Of a stretch of DNA of 64,000 bases, positions 8,443-17,614 are shown in pieces. The position numbers and the translations under genes were made by a program. The notes under the pieces were generated by a model that was not told the DNA's origin, did not search any database, and worked only from the letters and a program-made list of their open reading frames with translations. The stretch spans positions 62,001 to 126,000 of the forward strand of contig JACRDF010000052.1 of assembly GCA_016212925.1 (NCBI GenBank), in the 5' to 3' direction. The stretch is from Desulfomonile tiedjei (GTDB taxonomy: Bacteria > Desulfobacterota > Desulfomonilia > Desulfomonilales > Desulfomonilaceae). Each line of letters starts with the position of its first letter. Position 1 is the stretch's first letter.

Positions 8443-8515
8443 GAGGTATGCCTCCTTTGAAAGAGTTCAGCCGGCGCCCCCGGCAACAGGCATACCCTGA
8501 GCTATGAAGCTATAG

Positions 8516-9364
8516 TCACGTCAAGCTTCTTTTTTCCAGTGCCTTTGCTTCATCCCAAAGGCGGTCCATTTCCTGGAGGTCCGCGTCTTCCAGGGATTTG
8601 CCCGATGCTTTCAACCGCGCCTCGATGTAACGGAAGCGCCGCTCGAATTTGTCTGAAGTCTCGTTCAAAGCGGCTTCGCTGTTTACTTCCAGGTGGCGGG
8701 CCGCGTTGGTTACCACAAACAGCAAGTCTCCGAGTTCTTCGCGGATTTCGGCCTGTGACCCCGAGGAAATGGCCTGTCGCAGCTCCGCCAATTCCTCGTC
8801 GATCTTGAGCAAGACCTCATCAGCCTTTGTCCAGTCAAACCCGGCCTTCGCTGCCCTCCTGGCGAGTTTCTGCGCCCTATTGAGCGCAGGAAGCGATCGG
8901 GGAACACCGTCCAGCAGCGACTCTCTCTCTTGAATGTTTTTCTCGGATGCCTTGATCTTGGCCCAGTTGTCGATCACGTCCTCCGCGTCTTTGACTTGAA
9001 CTTCGCCGAAAACGTGCGGATGCCTGCGGATCATCTTGGAAATTACGCCCTGCAAGACCTCAGGCAGAGTGGCGATCCCTTCCTGCTCGAACATGTAAGC
9101 CACAAAGACCACAAGAAAGATCAAATCTCCCGTCTCGTCGGCAATCTCTTCCGAGTTCCCTTCGTTCATGGCATGGACCAGCTCGTGATACTCCTCGAGA
9201 ATATAGTGATGAAAGGTCTGCGGTGTCTGCTTCTTGTCCCACGGGCATCCGTGCTCCGAGCGAAGCTTTCTTATGAGTTTCACCAAGTCAGTGAAGGCTT
9301 CGGCAACCTCGGGTGACCCGCTGGAATGGCCCATATCTCTTCGATCGTTCTGGATGTCCGGCAT
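8516..9364 (-). CDS. mazG: Nucleoside triphosphate pyrophosphohydrolase MazG
   Basis: The protein has two MazG domains. The first has CPWDKKQT, LEEYHELVHAM and EEIADETGDLIF (EExxE...ExxD metal-binding motif), and the second has KIDEELAELRQAI and REELGDLLF. At about 282 residues it is close to the E. coli enzyme (263). Family members hydrolyse NTPs or dNTPs to NMP plus pyrophosphate, removing unusual nucleotides and, in E. coli, lowering ppGpp. The ATG at 9364 is chosen because GGGAG lies 9 bases upstream; a TTG at 9373 and an ATG at 9334 are alternatives. The MerB-like selenoprotein gene follows 73 bases downstream and may share the transcript. Confidence 0.93.
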   Translation of the reverse strand: MPDIQNDRRDMGHSSGSPEVAEAFTDLVKLIRKLRSEHGCPWDKKQTPQTFHHYILEEYHELVHAMNEGNSEEIADETGDLIFLVVFVAYMFEQEGIATLPEVLQGVISKMIRRHPHVFGEVQVKDAEDVIDNWAKIKASEKNIQERESLLDGVPRSLPALNRAQKLARRAAKAGFDWTKADEVLLKIDEELAELRQAISSGSQAEIREELGDLLFVVTNAARHLEVNSEAALNETSDKFERRFRYIEARLKASGKSLEDADLQEMDRLWDEAKALEKRSLT

Positions 9365-9604
9365 TCGGCGCAACTCCCGGTCAATGTGAATGCGTCACTC
9401 TATACCCGAGGGTTCCGACATTCAACCGGTTGAAGTTGATTCCTTGCTGGGAAAGGTATATTATTCTCAACGGAGAGCGATATCCCGGCTTTCGGGCCGA
9501 ACCATCGCGGAGCGATCCGGCCTTTATAATGGCGCCCGTGAGAATGATCAGACGAGGCCGGACCACTGCCAAGAATTCATTGCTGAGGAGCAACTGAGCC
9601 CTTC

Positions 9605-10609
9605 TTGAGGACACCTACAGCACAACAGGGCGAGAAGTCGTCTCGTAAGGTCAGTTTTGACAATATCGGGGCATTTCAAGCCCTCGTCGGGGAATTGAGC
9701 AAGAATATCAAATACATTGAGAAATCCCTCGGCGTAAGCATCTCTATTAAAGGCAATACTGTCAGCATTACCGGAGACCCTCCCGGCGATGATGTGGCGG
9801 AGAGGCTCCTGAAGCAACTCTACCCGCTGGCTCGTGACGGCTATCCCATTCATCCCGTGGACATCGATCAAGGCGTCAGGATGCTGCGAAACAATTCCGA
9901 GGCCAAGATCAGGGACCTTCTACTGCACACAGTTTTCACTTCTCCGGGAAAAAGACCCATTACTCCGAAGACTCCTCAGCAAAAAAAGTATATAGAAGCT
10001 ATTCAGACTCACGACATTGTCTTCGGGATAGGGCCGGCGGGAACCGGAAAGACATACCTGGCCATGGCCATGGCAATGGCGTCTTTCGCGAAGAAGGAAC
10101 TCAGGAGGATTATTTTGACCCGGCCCGCTGTGGAAGCCGGCGAGAAGTTAGGATTTTTGCCGGGGGACCTTTACGAGAAGGTCAACCCTTACCTGAGGCC
10201 GCTTTATGACGCGCTGCACGACATGATTGACTTTGAGAAAGCGTCGCGCATGATTGAACGCGGGGACATCGAAGTGGCACCCCTTGCGTTTATGAGAGGC
10301 CGGACTCTGAACGATTCGTTTGTCATCCTGGATGAAGCGCAGAACACCACATCGGAGCAGATGAAAATGTTCCTGACCCGGCTCGGATACTCTTCCAAGG
10401 CCCTGATTACCGGTGATATAACTCAGATCGATCTCCCGGACGACACCATGTCCGGGCTTGTGGAAGCCCGAGAGATACTCAGCGATATAGAAGGCATAGA
10501 AGTCGTTATGTTTACCGAACAGGATGTGGTTCGCCACCCGCTGGTTCAAGAGATCATAAAGGCCTACGAGAGCAAGTCTTTCAGCCGAGAGAGACGCATG
10601 CGGAGATAG
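9605..10609 (+). CDS. PhoH family ATPase (PhoH/YbeZ)
   Basis: The 334-residue protein has an N-terminal KH-like segment ([13 protein letters not shown]) and a PhoH ATPase domain: Walker A GPAGTGKT (about residue 145), [17 protein letters not shown] and [11 protein letters not shown]. These are the standard YbeZ motifs. It starts at a TTG (9605), with GAGGAG about 15 bases upstream and no better start in frame. It is followed after 6 bases by the HD phosphohydrolase gene and then ybeY. The phoH-pgpH-ybeY order is common in bacteria and links YbeZ to YbeY-dependent RNA and ribosome maturation. Confidence 0.93.
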   Translation: MRTPTAQQGEKSSRKVSFDNIGAFQALVGELSKNIKYIEKSLGVSISIKGNTVSITGDPPGDDVAERLLKQLYPLARDGYPIHPVDIDQGVRMLRNNSEAKIRDLLLHTVFTSPGKRPITPKTPQQKKYIEAIQTHDIVFGIGPAGTGKTYLAMAMAMASFAKKELRRIILTRPAVEAGEKLGFLPGDLYEKVNPYLRPLYDALHDMIDFEKASRMIERGDIEVAPLAFMRGRTLNDSFVILDEAQNTTSEQMKMFLTRLGYSSKALITGDITQIDLPDDTMSGLVEAREILSDIEGIEVVMFTEQDVVRHPLVQEIIKAYESKSFSRERRMRR

Positions 10610-10615
10610 CGCAGA

Positions 10616-13108
10616 ATGCCCACGTCCTCTGAAAAAAACAAAAACTCCGAAAAAATCAGTCCCACGGGCAAGATTAAGGGCTGGACTGCGTCTCTGAATC
10701 GAATCGCGGCGAAGACCATGCCCAGTTGGCTATACAACCTTACCGAGCCCAAGTGGCAGCGATGGGCCCTTATTGTTGGGGCCGCTTTAATTGCCGCTTT
10801 CGTGACAGCCCCCCGGTCTTTTCAGTACTACAACCTTACCGTTGGAGAGCCCGCGCAGGAAAAGATAGTCTCACCTATCACGTTTCAGGTGGTTGACGAC
10901 TCAGCGACCAACAAGAACCGGGACGAGAGCCTGAAGTCCGTACTGCCTGTTTACGATTTCGATGATGAAATGGTTCACGACGTTCAGTCCAGGATCATTT
11001 CGGCATTCAACTACATGAGGGACTACCTCGCGGCTGAGAACGCATTCCGGGAGAAGGAAGCCAGCGGGCCCAAGGAAGGGCAGCCGCCGGCGGATGCCAA
11101 ACCCACGAGCCAACCGCCTTTTCGGGTCCTGGACGACCACACGCTCCGGACAAGATACGAAAATCTTCTGGGGGCCAACATCACGTTGTCGAGCTTTGCC
11201 ATGCTGAAGTCCGTGGGGTTCAGCCCGCACGTAGAGAGAGATTTGCGATCTCTGGTGGTCACGGTCCTTAGGAAAGGGGTGATCCAGAGTCGCGAACAGG
11301 TCATGAGGGACGGCAAGCGCGGTATCCTCCTCCACACCAAGTCAAAAGACAAATTGGAGCCTCTCAAAGACCTCTCCAACATCGTCGACTTACAGGAAGC
11401 GTTCAACTCCATAAATGTTGAAGAGAAGGACCCTTCCCGGGATTCGGCTCTCGATCGGGCCATCCGCCGTATCGGCATGGATCTGGTCAATGTGAACATC
11501 ACTTACAATAGAGAAAAGAGCGCATCCTTGCGAAAAGAGGCGCTCGACTCGGTCAAGCCGGTCTATTTCCAGGTGGCCAAGGGTGAGCCCATTATCAAGA
11601 AAGGGGAAGTGGTCACCGAAGGGCATTTGAGAAAGCTTTCCGGGCTGAACAAGGCTAACCCGGCTTACAGCCGCTATGCAATTTTTGCGGGCATTGCGTT
11701 GATTTTGATTCTCCTGCTTCGGCTGTGTTTCTACTTTTCGGAAAACCATTTGGGCCGGGCTCACAGCGCGACGGAAGATCTCTTGCTTTTCTGTATTTTG
11801 CTGATCGGGACTATCATCGTTGTACGCTTCATCGTATCCTTCTCGCCGCTCCTTACCGCGCCGGAAAAAGAGGCGGCCCTGAATCCGGTGCTCTTCGCTG
11901 CGCCTCTAGCGACTGGCTCAATGCTAATGGCCTTGATGGTCGATGCCAGGATCGCCTTCATATTTTCCGCGCTGGCTGCGCTTGCGGCCACCCTCGCTGT
12001 GGAAGGCAACATTTACCTGTTCGCCTTTTACTTCATTTCGGGGATCGTAGGGCTCCACGGGATGACCCGCATAACCGACCGCACATCCGTGCTTCGAGCG
12101 GGGCTTGTGGTCGGGCTGGTGAACATGGTTTCGGTCCTCGCGATAAAGATGGCCCTGGGGCAACTTACCGCGCGGGCGGATTTCTATGAGATAGGGCTAG
12201 GATTCCTCGGCGGTGTCGTGTCGGGCCTGTTGGTCTCCGGATTGGCTCCGTTGTTGGAGCCGCTGGGTTACACCACCAACGTGAAGCTGCTGGAAATCGC
12301 CAACCTGAACCATCCGGTGCTCAAGGAAATGTCCATGCAGGCTCCCGGCACTTATCATCATTCGATCACCGTCGGGAACCTTGCCGAAACAGCAGCTGAA
12401 TCAATCGGCGCGAATCCGCTCCTCGCGCGAGTCGGGGCCTTGTACCACGACATTGGAAAAGTGGGGAGAAAGACCAAGCCGACTTATTTCATCGAAAATC
12501 AGTTGAGGGGCGTCAATCCGCACGATAGGCTCGAACCCAGCATGAGTTCCCTCATTTTGATATCCCATGTAAAAAACGGAGTCGAAAAGGCCAGAGAACA
12601 TAGGCTCGGCGCGCCGATCATAGATATCATTCAGCAGCATCACGGATCCAGTCTAATCAAGTTCTTTTATAACAAGGCCCTGGAAAAGGCTGAGAAGACG
12701 CATCAGGTGGTGTCGGAGGACAAGTATCATTATCCCGGACCTCGGCCCAGAACCAAGGAGGCCGCTCTGGTCATGCTGGCAGACGTTGCGGAAGCTGCGT
12801 GCAGGACCCTTGCGGACCCCACTCCCGCGCGTATTCAGAAACGGGTCCAGACTCTGATAATGGGCCTGTTCAGTGAGGGGCAACTGGATGAATCCACCCT
12901 CACGCTAAAAGACCTTCATGCCATAACCAAGTCGTTCGTCCGAACCTTACAGGGCATTCTACATACCCGTATCGACTACCCAAGCGAATTGGCCGCACAG
13001 GATAAGCCTAATGGAGATCTTAATAGACAACCGGCAGAAAAGGATCGGAATAGACCCGGACGAGTTGCGGAAGAAAACGGAACGAGTATTAGAAGGCTTG
13101 GGATGTAA
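10616..13108 (+). CDS. PgpH/YqfF-type 7TM-HD phosphohydrolase (probable c-di-AMP phosphodiesterase family)
   Basis: The 830-residue protein has one N-terminal transmembrane helix (WALIVGAALIAAFVTA), a large extracytoplasmic 7TMR-HDED-like domain, and a block of about seven helices between residues 350 and 560 (YAIFAGIALILILLLRL, LLLFCILLIGTIIVV, among others). A cytoplasmic HD domain follows: GTYHHSITVGNLAE, ALYHDIGKVG with His611-Asp612, and QQHHG. This is the full layout of the Listeria PgpH family, which hydrolyses c-di-AMP. The substrate here is inferred from the family; no diadenylate cyclase is in the window. The last 98 bases overlap the start of ybeY in another frame. Confidence 0.9.
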   Translation: MPTSSEKNKNSEKISPTGKIKGWTASLNRIAAKTMPSWLYNLTEPKWQRWALIVGAALIAAFVTAPRSFQYYNLTVGEPAQEKIVSPITFQVVDDSATNKNRDESLKSVLPVYDFDDEMVHDVQSRIISAFNYMRDYLAAENAFREKEASGPKEGQPPADAKPTSQPPFRVLDDHTLRTRYENLLGANITLSSFAMLKSVGFSPHVERDLRSLVVTVLRKGVIQSREQVMRDGKRGILLHTKSKDKLEPLKDLSNIVDLQEAFNSINVEEKDPSRDSALDRAIRRIGMDLVNVNITYNREKSASLRKEALDSVKPVYFQVAKGEPIIKKGEVVTEGHLRKLSGLNKANPAYSRYAIFAGIALILILLLRLCFYFSENHLGRAHSATEDLLLFCILLIGTIIVVRFIVSFSPLLTAPEKEAALNPVLFAAPLATGSMLMALMVDARIAFIFSALAALAATLAVEGNIYLFAFYFISGIVGLHGMTRITDRTSVLRAGLVVGLVNMVSVLAIKMALGQLTARADFYEIGLGFLGGVVSGLLVSGLAPLLEPLGYTTNVKLLEIANLNHPVLKEMSMQAPGTYHHSITVGNLAETAAESIGANPLLARVGALYHDIGKVGRKTKPTYFIENQLRGVNPHDRLEPSMSSLILISHVKNGVEKAREHRLGAPIIDIIQQHHGSSLIKFFYNKALEKAEKTHQVVSEDKYHYPGPRPRTKEAALVMLADVAEAACRTLADPTPARIQKRVQTLIMGLFSEGQLDESTLTLKDLHAITKSFVRTLQGILHTRIDYPSELAAQDKPNGDLNRQPAEKDRNRPGRVAEENGTSIRRLGM

Positions 13109-13448
13109 GTCGACTGTAATGCTGTCCATATCGCTCGTGGATTCCCACGAAATGGCCGAACTCAATCAGAAATATCGAGGGAAAGAGGGGCCGACCAACG
13201 TCTTGTCCTTTTCGCAGCGAGAGGGGGAAGGGGCCTCAGGTCAGAAGGATCTCCTGGGCGACGTGGTCATATGCACGGATGTGGCCGCGGATGATGCCGC
13301 TCGGTTGGGCTATTCCGACGACGAAATGGTCCTGTACCTTTTGATACACGGCATTCTGCATCTGCACGGATACGACCACATGGAGCCACCGGACGCTCAG
13401 GCGATGCAGCGGGAAGTCGACCGAGTTTTTGAGGAATTGCTCGGATGA
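13011..13448 (+). CDS. ybeY: Endoribonuclease YbeY (rRNA maturation factor)
   Basis: The 145-residue protein carries the diagnostic zinc motif HGILHLHGYDH (His113, His117, His123) and the upstream GPTNVLSF and LLGDVVIC motifs. YbeY is a zinc metalloprotein involved in 16S rRNA 3'-end processing and ribosome quality control. The ATG at 13011 lies inside the end of the pgpH-like gene, giving a 98-base overlap. The next in-frame ATG would remove the N-terminal strand, so the overlap is probably real. It forms a three-gene unit with phoH and pgpH. Confidence 0.95.
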   Translation: MEILIDNRQKRIGIDPDELRKKTERVLEGLGCKSTVMLSISLVDSHEMAELNQKYRGKEGPTNVLSFSQREGEGASGQKDLLGDVVICTDVAADDAARLGYSDDEMVLYLLIHGILHLHGYDHMEPPDAQAMQREVDRVFEELLG

Positions 13449-13489
13449 CCTTGCCCCGTTGAGGCAAAGCCGGGGCGCTCCATCAGCCC

Positions 13490-13699
13490 TCATTCATCGG
13501 ACACCTTGGAGAACTGCCTTTTCCAGAGCGGCTCTGCCGGCTGGCAGCACGCTTTCAGGTTCTCGTAGAATCGCTGAACCTCGCTGTTGCTCTTGGCCTT
13601 GTTTATGACGTAAGAACCGATCTTCCAGCCCACGGCCAACCCTACACCCGCCGCGGTCCATCCGATCATCTTGATAGGAAGCAGTACGAGATGTGACAT
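13490..13699 (-). CDS. Small membrane-associated hypothetical protein (69 aa)
   Basis: It has a good ribosome binding site (GAAAGGAG, 8 bases before ATG). The protein has one hydrophobic segment (IGWTAAGVGLAVGWKIGSYVI), then a charged helix with NKAKSNSEVQRFYENLKAC and a short polar tail. I do not recognise the family. It converges on ybeY with 41 bases between the stops, and no strong terminator is seen. Confidence 0.6.
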   Translation of the reverse strand: MSHLVLLPIKMIGWTAAGVGLAVGWKIGSYVINKAKSNSEVQRFYENLKACCQPAEPLWKRQFSKVSDE

Positions 13700-14244
13700 A
13701 GATCTTGTCTCCTTTCATGACACGAAGTCATGAACATGCCAAACGTTGTTCCTCGAATAACGCGACTGCATTGTTCGTGCTAGCCCACTATCAAAGTAAT
13801 ACCAATATGAGCTTGGTCAAGCAACACTTTCGCCACAGGCATGAGCAGTTGAAATTATTGGCTCCCGTGCCAATTGGCCATGTGTTGTGCATGAGTCCTT
13901 AAGTATGCCCCGGGTTCAAAGAACTTGCGGTAAATTCTAAGTCCCAGGTCCCATCGTCAACAATGACTATCCTTGTTACTCTTTGCTAAAAGACTGCAGG
14001 GCCGGCTTATGGCAACGCGCGATTAAACGGGTAATATCGACAATGGCCGGCAGGGACACCGGCCGCTACCGCGACATGATCGCGGCGGGACGACCCACGC
14101 TACGCAATCGGCCAAAACCCTCCTTATGGCCTTTTGTAGAGCCATTACGCTAGAATCACAGAGGAAATTCCTTGACCAGAAAGGCGTTTTATGATTTAAA
14201 AGATGAACCAGGAGAGAGGGTATTAGTCATACAGAGGTTCCGGT
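13700..14244. other. Intergenic stretch with a partial GGCCGGCAGGGA repeat
   Basis: No supported gene is seen. At about 14021-14080 the bases CGCGCGATTAAACG, CAATGGCCGGCAGGGAC and CGGCCGCTACC match the left half of the repeat at 43547-43700 and 60294-60430, so this is likely a decayed copy. Confidence 0.45.
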
Positions 14245-14478
14245 ATGAAATACCTGCTCCCCATTCTTGCCTGCGTCCTGTTGCTCGGCGGTTGCTCGAC
14301 CGGCCGTCTCTCCCTGAACGATGCAATCAAAAGCCCGTTGATGAAGACGACCCGAACTCCGTCTGCCCCTGATGCGACGAGCGGCCGCTCATCGCCGAAG
14401 GAGACGACCGCGCATGCGGCCGCAGCAGAGCCAATCGAAGCATCGTTCAGCGAGACTGCTTACCTCGACAGATTTTAG
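14245..14478 (+). CDS. Small lipoprotein (77 aa)
   Basis: The N-terminus MKYLLPILACVLLLGGCS is a classic lipoprotein signal with lipobox LGGC (Cys at residue 17). The rest is short, polar and low in complexity (Ser/Thr/Ala/Pro), with no recognised domain. Upstream AGAGG stands about 8 bases before the ATG. The Ser in position +2 after the Cys argues for outer-membrane sorting if Lol rules apply. Function unknown. Confidence 0.6.
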   Translation: MKYLLPILACVLLLGGCSTGRLSLNDAIKSPLMKTTRTPSAPDATSGRSSPKETTAHAAAAEPIEASFSETAYLDRF

Positions 14479-14684
14479 TCCAACCGGATAACGCGGAGCG
14501 AAGTCTTCCGGAACATGCTATTCATTTATCTGCCTTGGCATGGTATTTCTACCTGACGCAGATCTATCTTCAAACACCAAGAACACCGCCATGACCTTGG
14601 TGAAAGGGATTTGGTTTCACAGGTCCTTTGTTTGGAGTTGCATCCGCGCATAGCTGTATATTTCAGGAGGTCGTCAGGGCACAT

Positions 14685-14918
14685 ATGCCTAAAAAGAAAG
14701 ACAAGGCCACTATAGAAGGAAGGCAGCTGCTCGCCCAGGGTGATGTGATTCAAGTGATGGACAAAAGCGTTCCTGTGAAATGCCGCGTTCTTTCCTGCCT
14801 GGCAATTGAGGGCGGGGGCTGCTTGGCCGGTTTGGAAATTCTGGAGGGCGAAAGAAAAGGCGAACGAATTAGCACCAAATTAAGACCATGCGCAGAAGCG
14901 CCGCAAGAGAAAGAATAA
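14685..14918 (+). CDS. Small soluble hypothetical protein (77 aa)
   Basis: The start at 14685 follows CAGGAGG at 14664-14670 (spacing of 14, longer than usual). The protein opens with a Lys-rich stretch (MPKKKDKATIEG) and then a beta-rich part (VKCRVLSCLAIEGGGCLAGLE, LEGERKGERISTKL). This looks like a small SH3- or PilZ-like barrel with three Cys, but no family is recognised. No partner genes are evident. Confidence 0.5.
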   Translation: MPKKKDKATIEGRQLLAQGDVIQVMDKSVPVKCRVLSCLAIEGGGCLAGLEILEGERKGERISTKLRPCAEAPQEKE

Positions 14919-14997
14919 TAACAAAACGTTTCAGTTACGGCAGCTTGCCTTGCGGAAGTTAGAACAAAGACTGTTTGGCACGCCTCGATAACGCGCA

Positions 14998-15082
14998 TGT
15001 CATTGCGAGGAGTGAAACGACGAAGCAATGTCCCTTGTTGCGGCGTCGGGGATTGCTTCGGGCCTGCGCCCTCGCAATGACA
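14998..15082. repeat. TGTCATTGCGAGG...CGCAATGACA inverted repeat (copy 1)
   Basis: The left arm TGTCATTGCGAGGAGTGAAA and the right arm CTCGCAATGACA bracket GAAGCAAT / GATTGCTTC inner arms. The same core recurs near 26.25, 46.47, 61.25 and 63.47 kb. This copy lacks the outer GTAA..CATTCAGTTACGCGG ends. Confidence 0.8.
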
Positions 15083-15163
15083 AGTTCCGGCTTTTGCAAG
15101 TCTACAGAATCTTGCTCCCGTGGGAAAACGGACACTCATAGGCCAATTAGTAGTACGCCGAAA

Positions 15164-15673
15164 TTACACGATGGTTGCTTTTCCGCCTTCCTGAAGCCTC
15201 TTCTTGGCAAAAGTGATCATACGGTAATGGTCCATTTCTTGCGCGATCAGCTTGTCCAGCTCACTCTTACCGCTTGCGTCGGGCAAGATTTCTTTCATTC
15301 CCAGGAAAAACGCCATGGAATCTTTTTCGAACTGAAGGGCCATATCAAGGGCCTCCACAGGGGTTTTTACAGCGGCTAGTCGGGGCTTGGCAGCTTCCAC
15401 TGTGAAGATGTGCGTGTCTGCTGCGGCCTGCAAGTAGCTCTCCGCCAGGCCCTCGGGGTCCCACACAGGGGCCGTCGAGGAGCCGGGGAGCTGGCTTCGC
15501 AGCGCCTTGAACGCTTGAATATGGCCCGCCTCCATTAGCGCTAGGTCTTCGAAGAGTTTCTTCACCTGCGGGTCATCCGTCTTTCCAGCCGCGCCTTCAT
15601 AGAAAGCGTTGCCGTTTTCCTCGATTCGTACGGCCATTGCAAAAACATCATCTGCGGTTCCAAAAACAAACAT
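15164..15673 (-). CDS. Ferritin-like (rubrerythrin-type) diiron protein
   Basis: The start at 15673 has AAGGAGG 7 bases upstream; the longer frame to 15742 adds a segment with no support. The 169-residue protein is a four-helix bundle with iron ligands in the rubrerythrin pattern: RIEENGNAFY (Glu), LMEAGHIQAF (Glu..His), QFEKDSMAFF and AQEMDHYRMI (Glu..His). It has no C-terminal rubredoxin domain, so electrons must come from another protein. Related proteins in anaerobes remove peroxide or handle iron. A similar protein is encoded at 39946. Confidence 0.8.
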   Translation of the reverse strand: MFVFGTADDVFAMAVRIEENGNAFYEGAAGKTDDPQVKKLFEDLALMEAGHIQAFKALRSQLPGSSTAPVWDPEGLAESYLQAAADTHIFTVEAAKPRLAAVKTPVEALDMALQFEKDSMAFFLGMKEILPDASGKSELDKLIAQEMDHYRMITFAKKRLQEGGKATIV

Positions 15674-15771
15674 CAAAAGCCTCCTTTTACAGGTGCAAAG
15701 CACAGTGGATTCCGTTGGTCCCACTGCGACATACTTGAACAAGGTCCGGCGAAAAGTTGGGGCCCAAGGCG

Positions 15772-16755
15772 CTAGTCTATTTTCCTGTAAACATTGAGGC
15801 CGATCTTTTCCTCTCGCCCGTACACCAACTGATTTCCTTCCGTGGTAGCCACCATCGTTGTCTTCCCCGATTTGGAAGGGCCAAGTTCCTTCGACAGATC
15901 CACCTTGACGGTGAGATTGTCGCCTTCTACGTCCATCTCAACGTTTTTGAACGTGCTGCGCCTACCTTTGGCAGCCTTCTTTCCGGGCTGCTTGTAGATG
16001 TTCAGCCCGATCTTTTCTGTTCTCCCCGGGACCGATTTATTCCCTTCAGAAGACGCCACAATGATGGTCTTTCCCGATTTGGACGGGCCGAACTCCTTGG
16101 ACAGGTCCACCGTGATAGTAAGAATGTCCCCCTCAACACTCATTTCCGCATTTTTCATCCCCACCCTGCGTACCTTCGCTGCCGGGCGAGCGCCTTCCGG
16201 CCGGACGGGCTTTATTCGCGGAGGACCGTCCTGCGTGGCAGAAGGGACTTCTTCCCCTTCGATCCCGGTGAACAGTGGAATCACTGCGGTAGTGTCGCTC
16301 AGGAGCAGAAGCCGGACGTCCTGAGGAAGCCTCGTCAGTTCCTCCAAGGCCCTATCTGTTTCATCGCCTTGGTTCCATCCGCCTTCCTGGAGTCCAAGCC
16401 TCACAGCGCGCAAATTCGGCTTGGATTGGTCACCCATCATTTTAAGGGCATCCCTCAAGAAGGCCCTAGCTTTCGCAAAATCTTGAAACTCTCCCTCTAA
16501 AGAATGGATCATTTCCATTACCTTTGAGATCTTGCCTGCTTCGATCATGCCCGTTTCAGGTTCTGTGACAAAGGGCAGCCAGCGCGGTGGAGTGGGGCCA
16601 CCCTCGGGCCGATAATAGTGCCTGAAGTCCTCTGCGCTGATTGAAAATTCAAAACCGCTCTCGGCCCTTACCACATAAGGTGAACCGGAATCATCTATGA
16701 GTTCCACCACAATCCCCGGCCTCGATCCCAGGAATTGTACGTAGCGTCCGCTCAT
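15772..16755 (-). CDS. Hypothetical protein with two tandem ~58-residue repeat domains
   Basis: The start at 16755 is supported by AAGGAAGG 4 bases upstream; the frame to 16809 is unsupported. The N-terminal ~80 residues form a small beta domain (YVQFLGSRPGIVVELIDDSG). A helical middle follows, then a C-terminal pair of near-identical domains: MSVEGDILTITVDLSKEFGP..SGKTIIVASSEGN and MDVEGDNLTVKVDLSKELGP..SGKTTMVATTEGN, each ending IGLN-Y. The repeat unit resembles a short domain found alone in other bacteria; its function is unknown to me. There is no signal peptide or membrane segment, so it is probably cytoplasmic. Confidence 0.65.
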   Translation of the reverse strand: MSGRYVQFLGSRPGIVVELIDDSGSPYVVRAESGFEFSISAEDFRHYYRPEGGPTPPRWLPFVTEPETGMIEAGKISKVMEMIHSLEGEFQDFAKARAFLRDALKMMGDQSKPNLRAVRLGLQEGGWNQGDETDRALEELTRLPQDVRLLLLSDTTAVIPLFTGIEGEEVPSATQDGPPRIKPVRPEGARPAAKVRRVGMKNAEMSVEGDILTITVDLSKEFGPSKSGKTIIVASSEGNKSVPGRTEKIGLNIYKQPGKKAAKGRRSTFKNVEMDVEGDNLTVKVDLSKELGPSKSGKTTMVATTEGNQLVYGREEKIGLNVYRKID

Positions 16756-16897
16756 TTGCCTTCCTTTCACATAGGTACGGTGGACAATAATATAAGAACG
16801 CGCGATCAAGGTCCAGAGGTCACAGACCGGCCGTGAAATTCATGAGATCATTGACCAATGGTCGGGAGGTCCTGCAACCATTTCCAGACTATGGGGC

Positions 16898-17383
16898 TCA
16901 TCGCTCGGTTTCGCCTTCAATGGGGTAGCCTGCCTGGTCCCAGGCTCTAAAGCCGGCCGTCATTATCATCATCTGTTTGTAGCCCAATTGAGACAGGAAG
17001 CGAGCCACCTCCTCGGCCATGTCGCATTGAGGGCCATAGCAATAAAATATCAGCCGCGCATCTTCAGGGAGCAGCGGCTGAACCAATACAAACCGCTCCT
17101 CCTTGTCGTCCTGAGGCAGGAAGATCGCGCCTTTAACGCGCTTTTTGTCGTAGTCGTCTTTGTGTCTGGTATCCACAAAGATAGTCCCTTCCTTGTCCAT
17201 CAGCTTCCGGGCCTCTTTTTCATCTATAAGAGGAACTTTGAGGCCCGAAATTTCTATTTCGTTCGGGGGGGCGTAGATCCAGGGCACGGGTTTGGACGAC
17301 ACGTGGTTCAGGCCCAGCCCAATCAGCGAGGCCGCTACAGCAATGAGCAGGGCCCGAAAGAAGATTCCCAAGGACTTTTTCAT
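16898..17383 (-). CDS. Membrane-anchored rhodanese-domain protein
   Basis: There is an N-terminal signal anchor (IFFRALLIAVAASLIGLGL), then a single rhodanese domain: IDEKEARKLMDKEGTIFVDTR, DYDKKRVKGAIFLP, and an active-site loop in IFYCYGPQCDMAEEVARFL. The Cys of FYCYGPQC sits at the usual catalytic position. Rhodaneses carry persulfide sulfur; here the domain faces the periplasm or stays tethered, a common arrangement in sulfur-metabolising anaerobes. The start ATG at 17383 has a weak ribosome binding site, and a TTG lies two codons upstream. Confidence 0.8.
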   Translation of the reverse strand: MKKSLGIFFRALLIAVAASLIGLGLNHVSSKPVPWIYAPPNEIEISGLKVPLIDEKEARKLMDKEGTIFVDTRHKDDYDKKRVKGAIFLPQDDKEERFVLVQPLLPEDARLIFYCYGPQCDMAEEVARFLSQLGYKQMMIMTAGFRAWDQAGYPIEGETER

Positions 17384-17614
17384 GGGCAATAATTAACACC
17401 GGTCGGCCTGCCGTTCAACCCCTACAGGTTGCAAAAGCATCGCGGAGCCCGTGTTTTTTTCAAGTCGAGAGACAAATTCCGTTGGTAACATGCCATTTCC
17501 TGTTGACAATACAGCCCACGGCTTCTACCAATAGTCCGGTGCGGCCACATTGTGTGTACCCTTCCGGGAGGGGTAACGGCAAGAACGAACTCGATGAGGA
17601 CTCAGGAGCAATAT

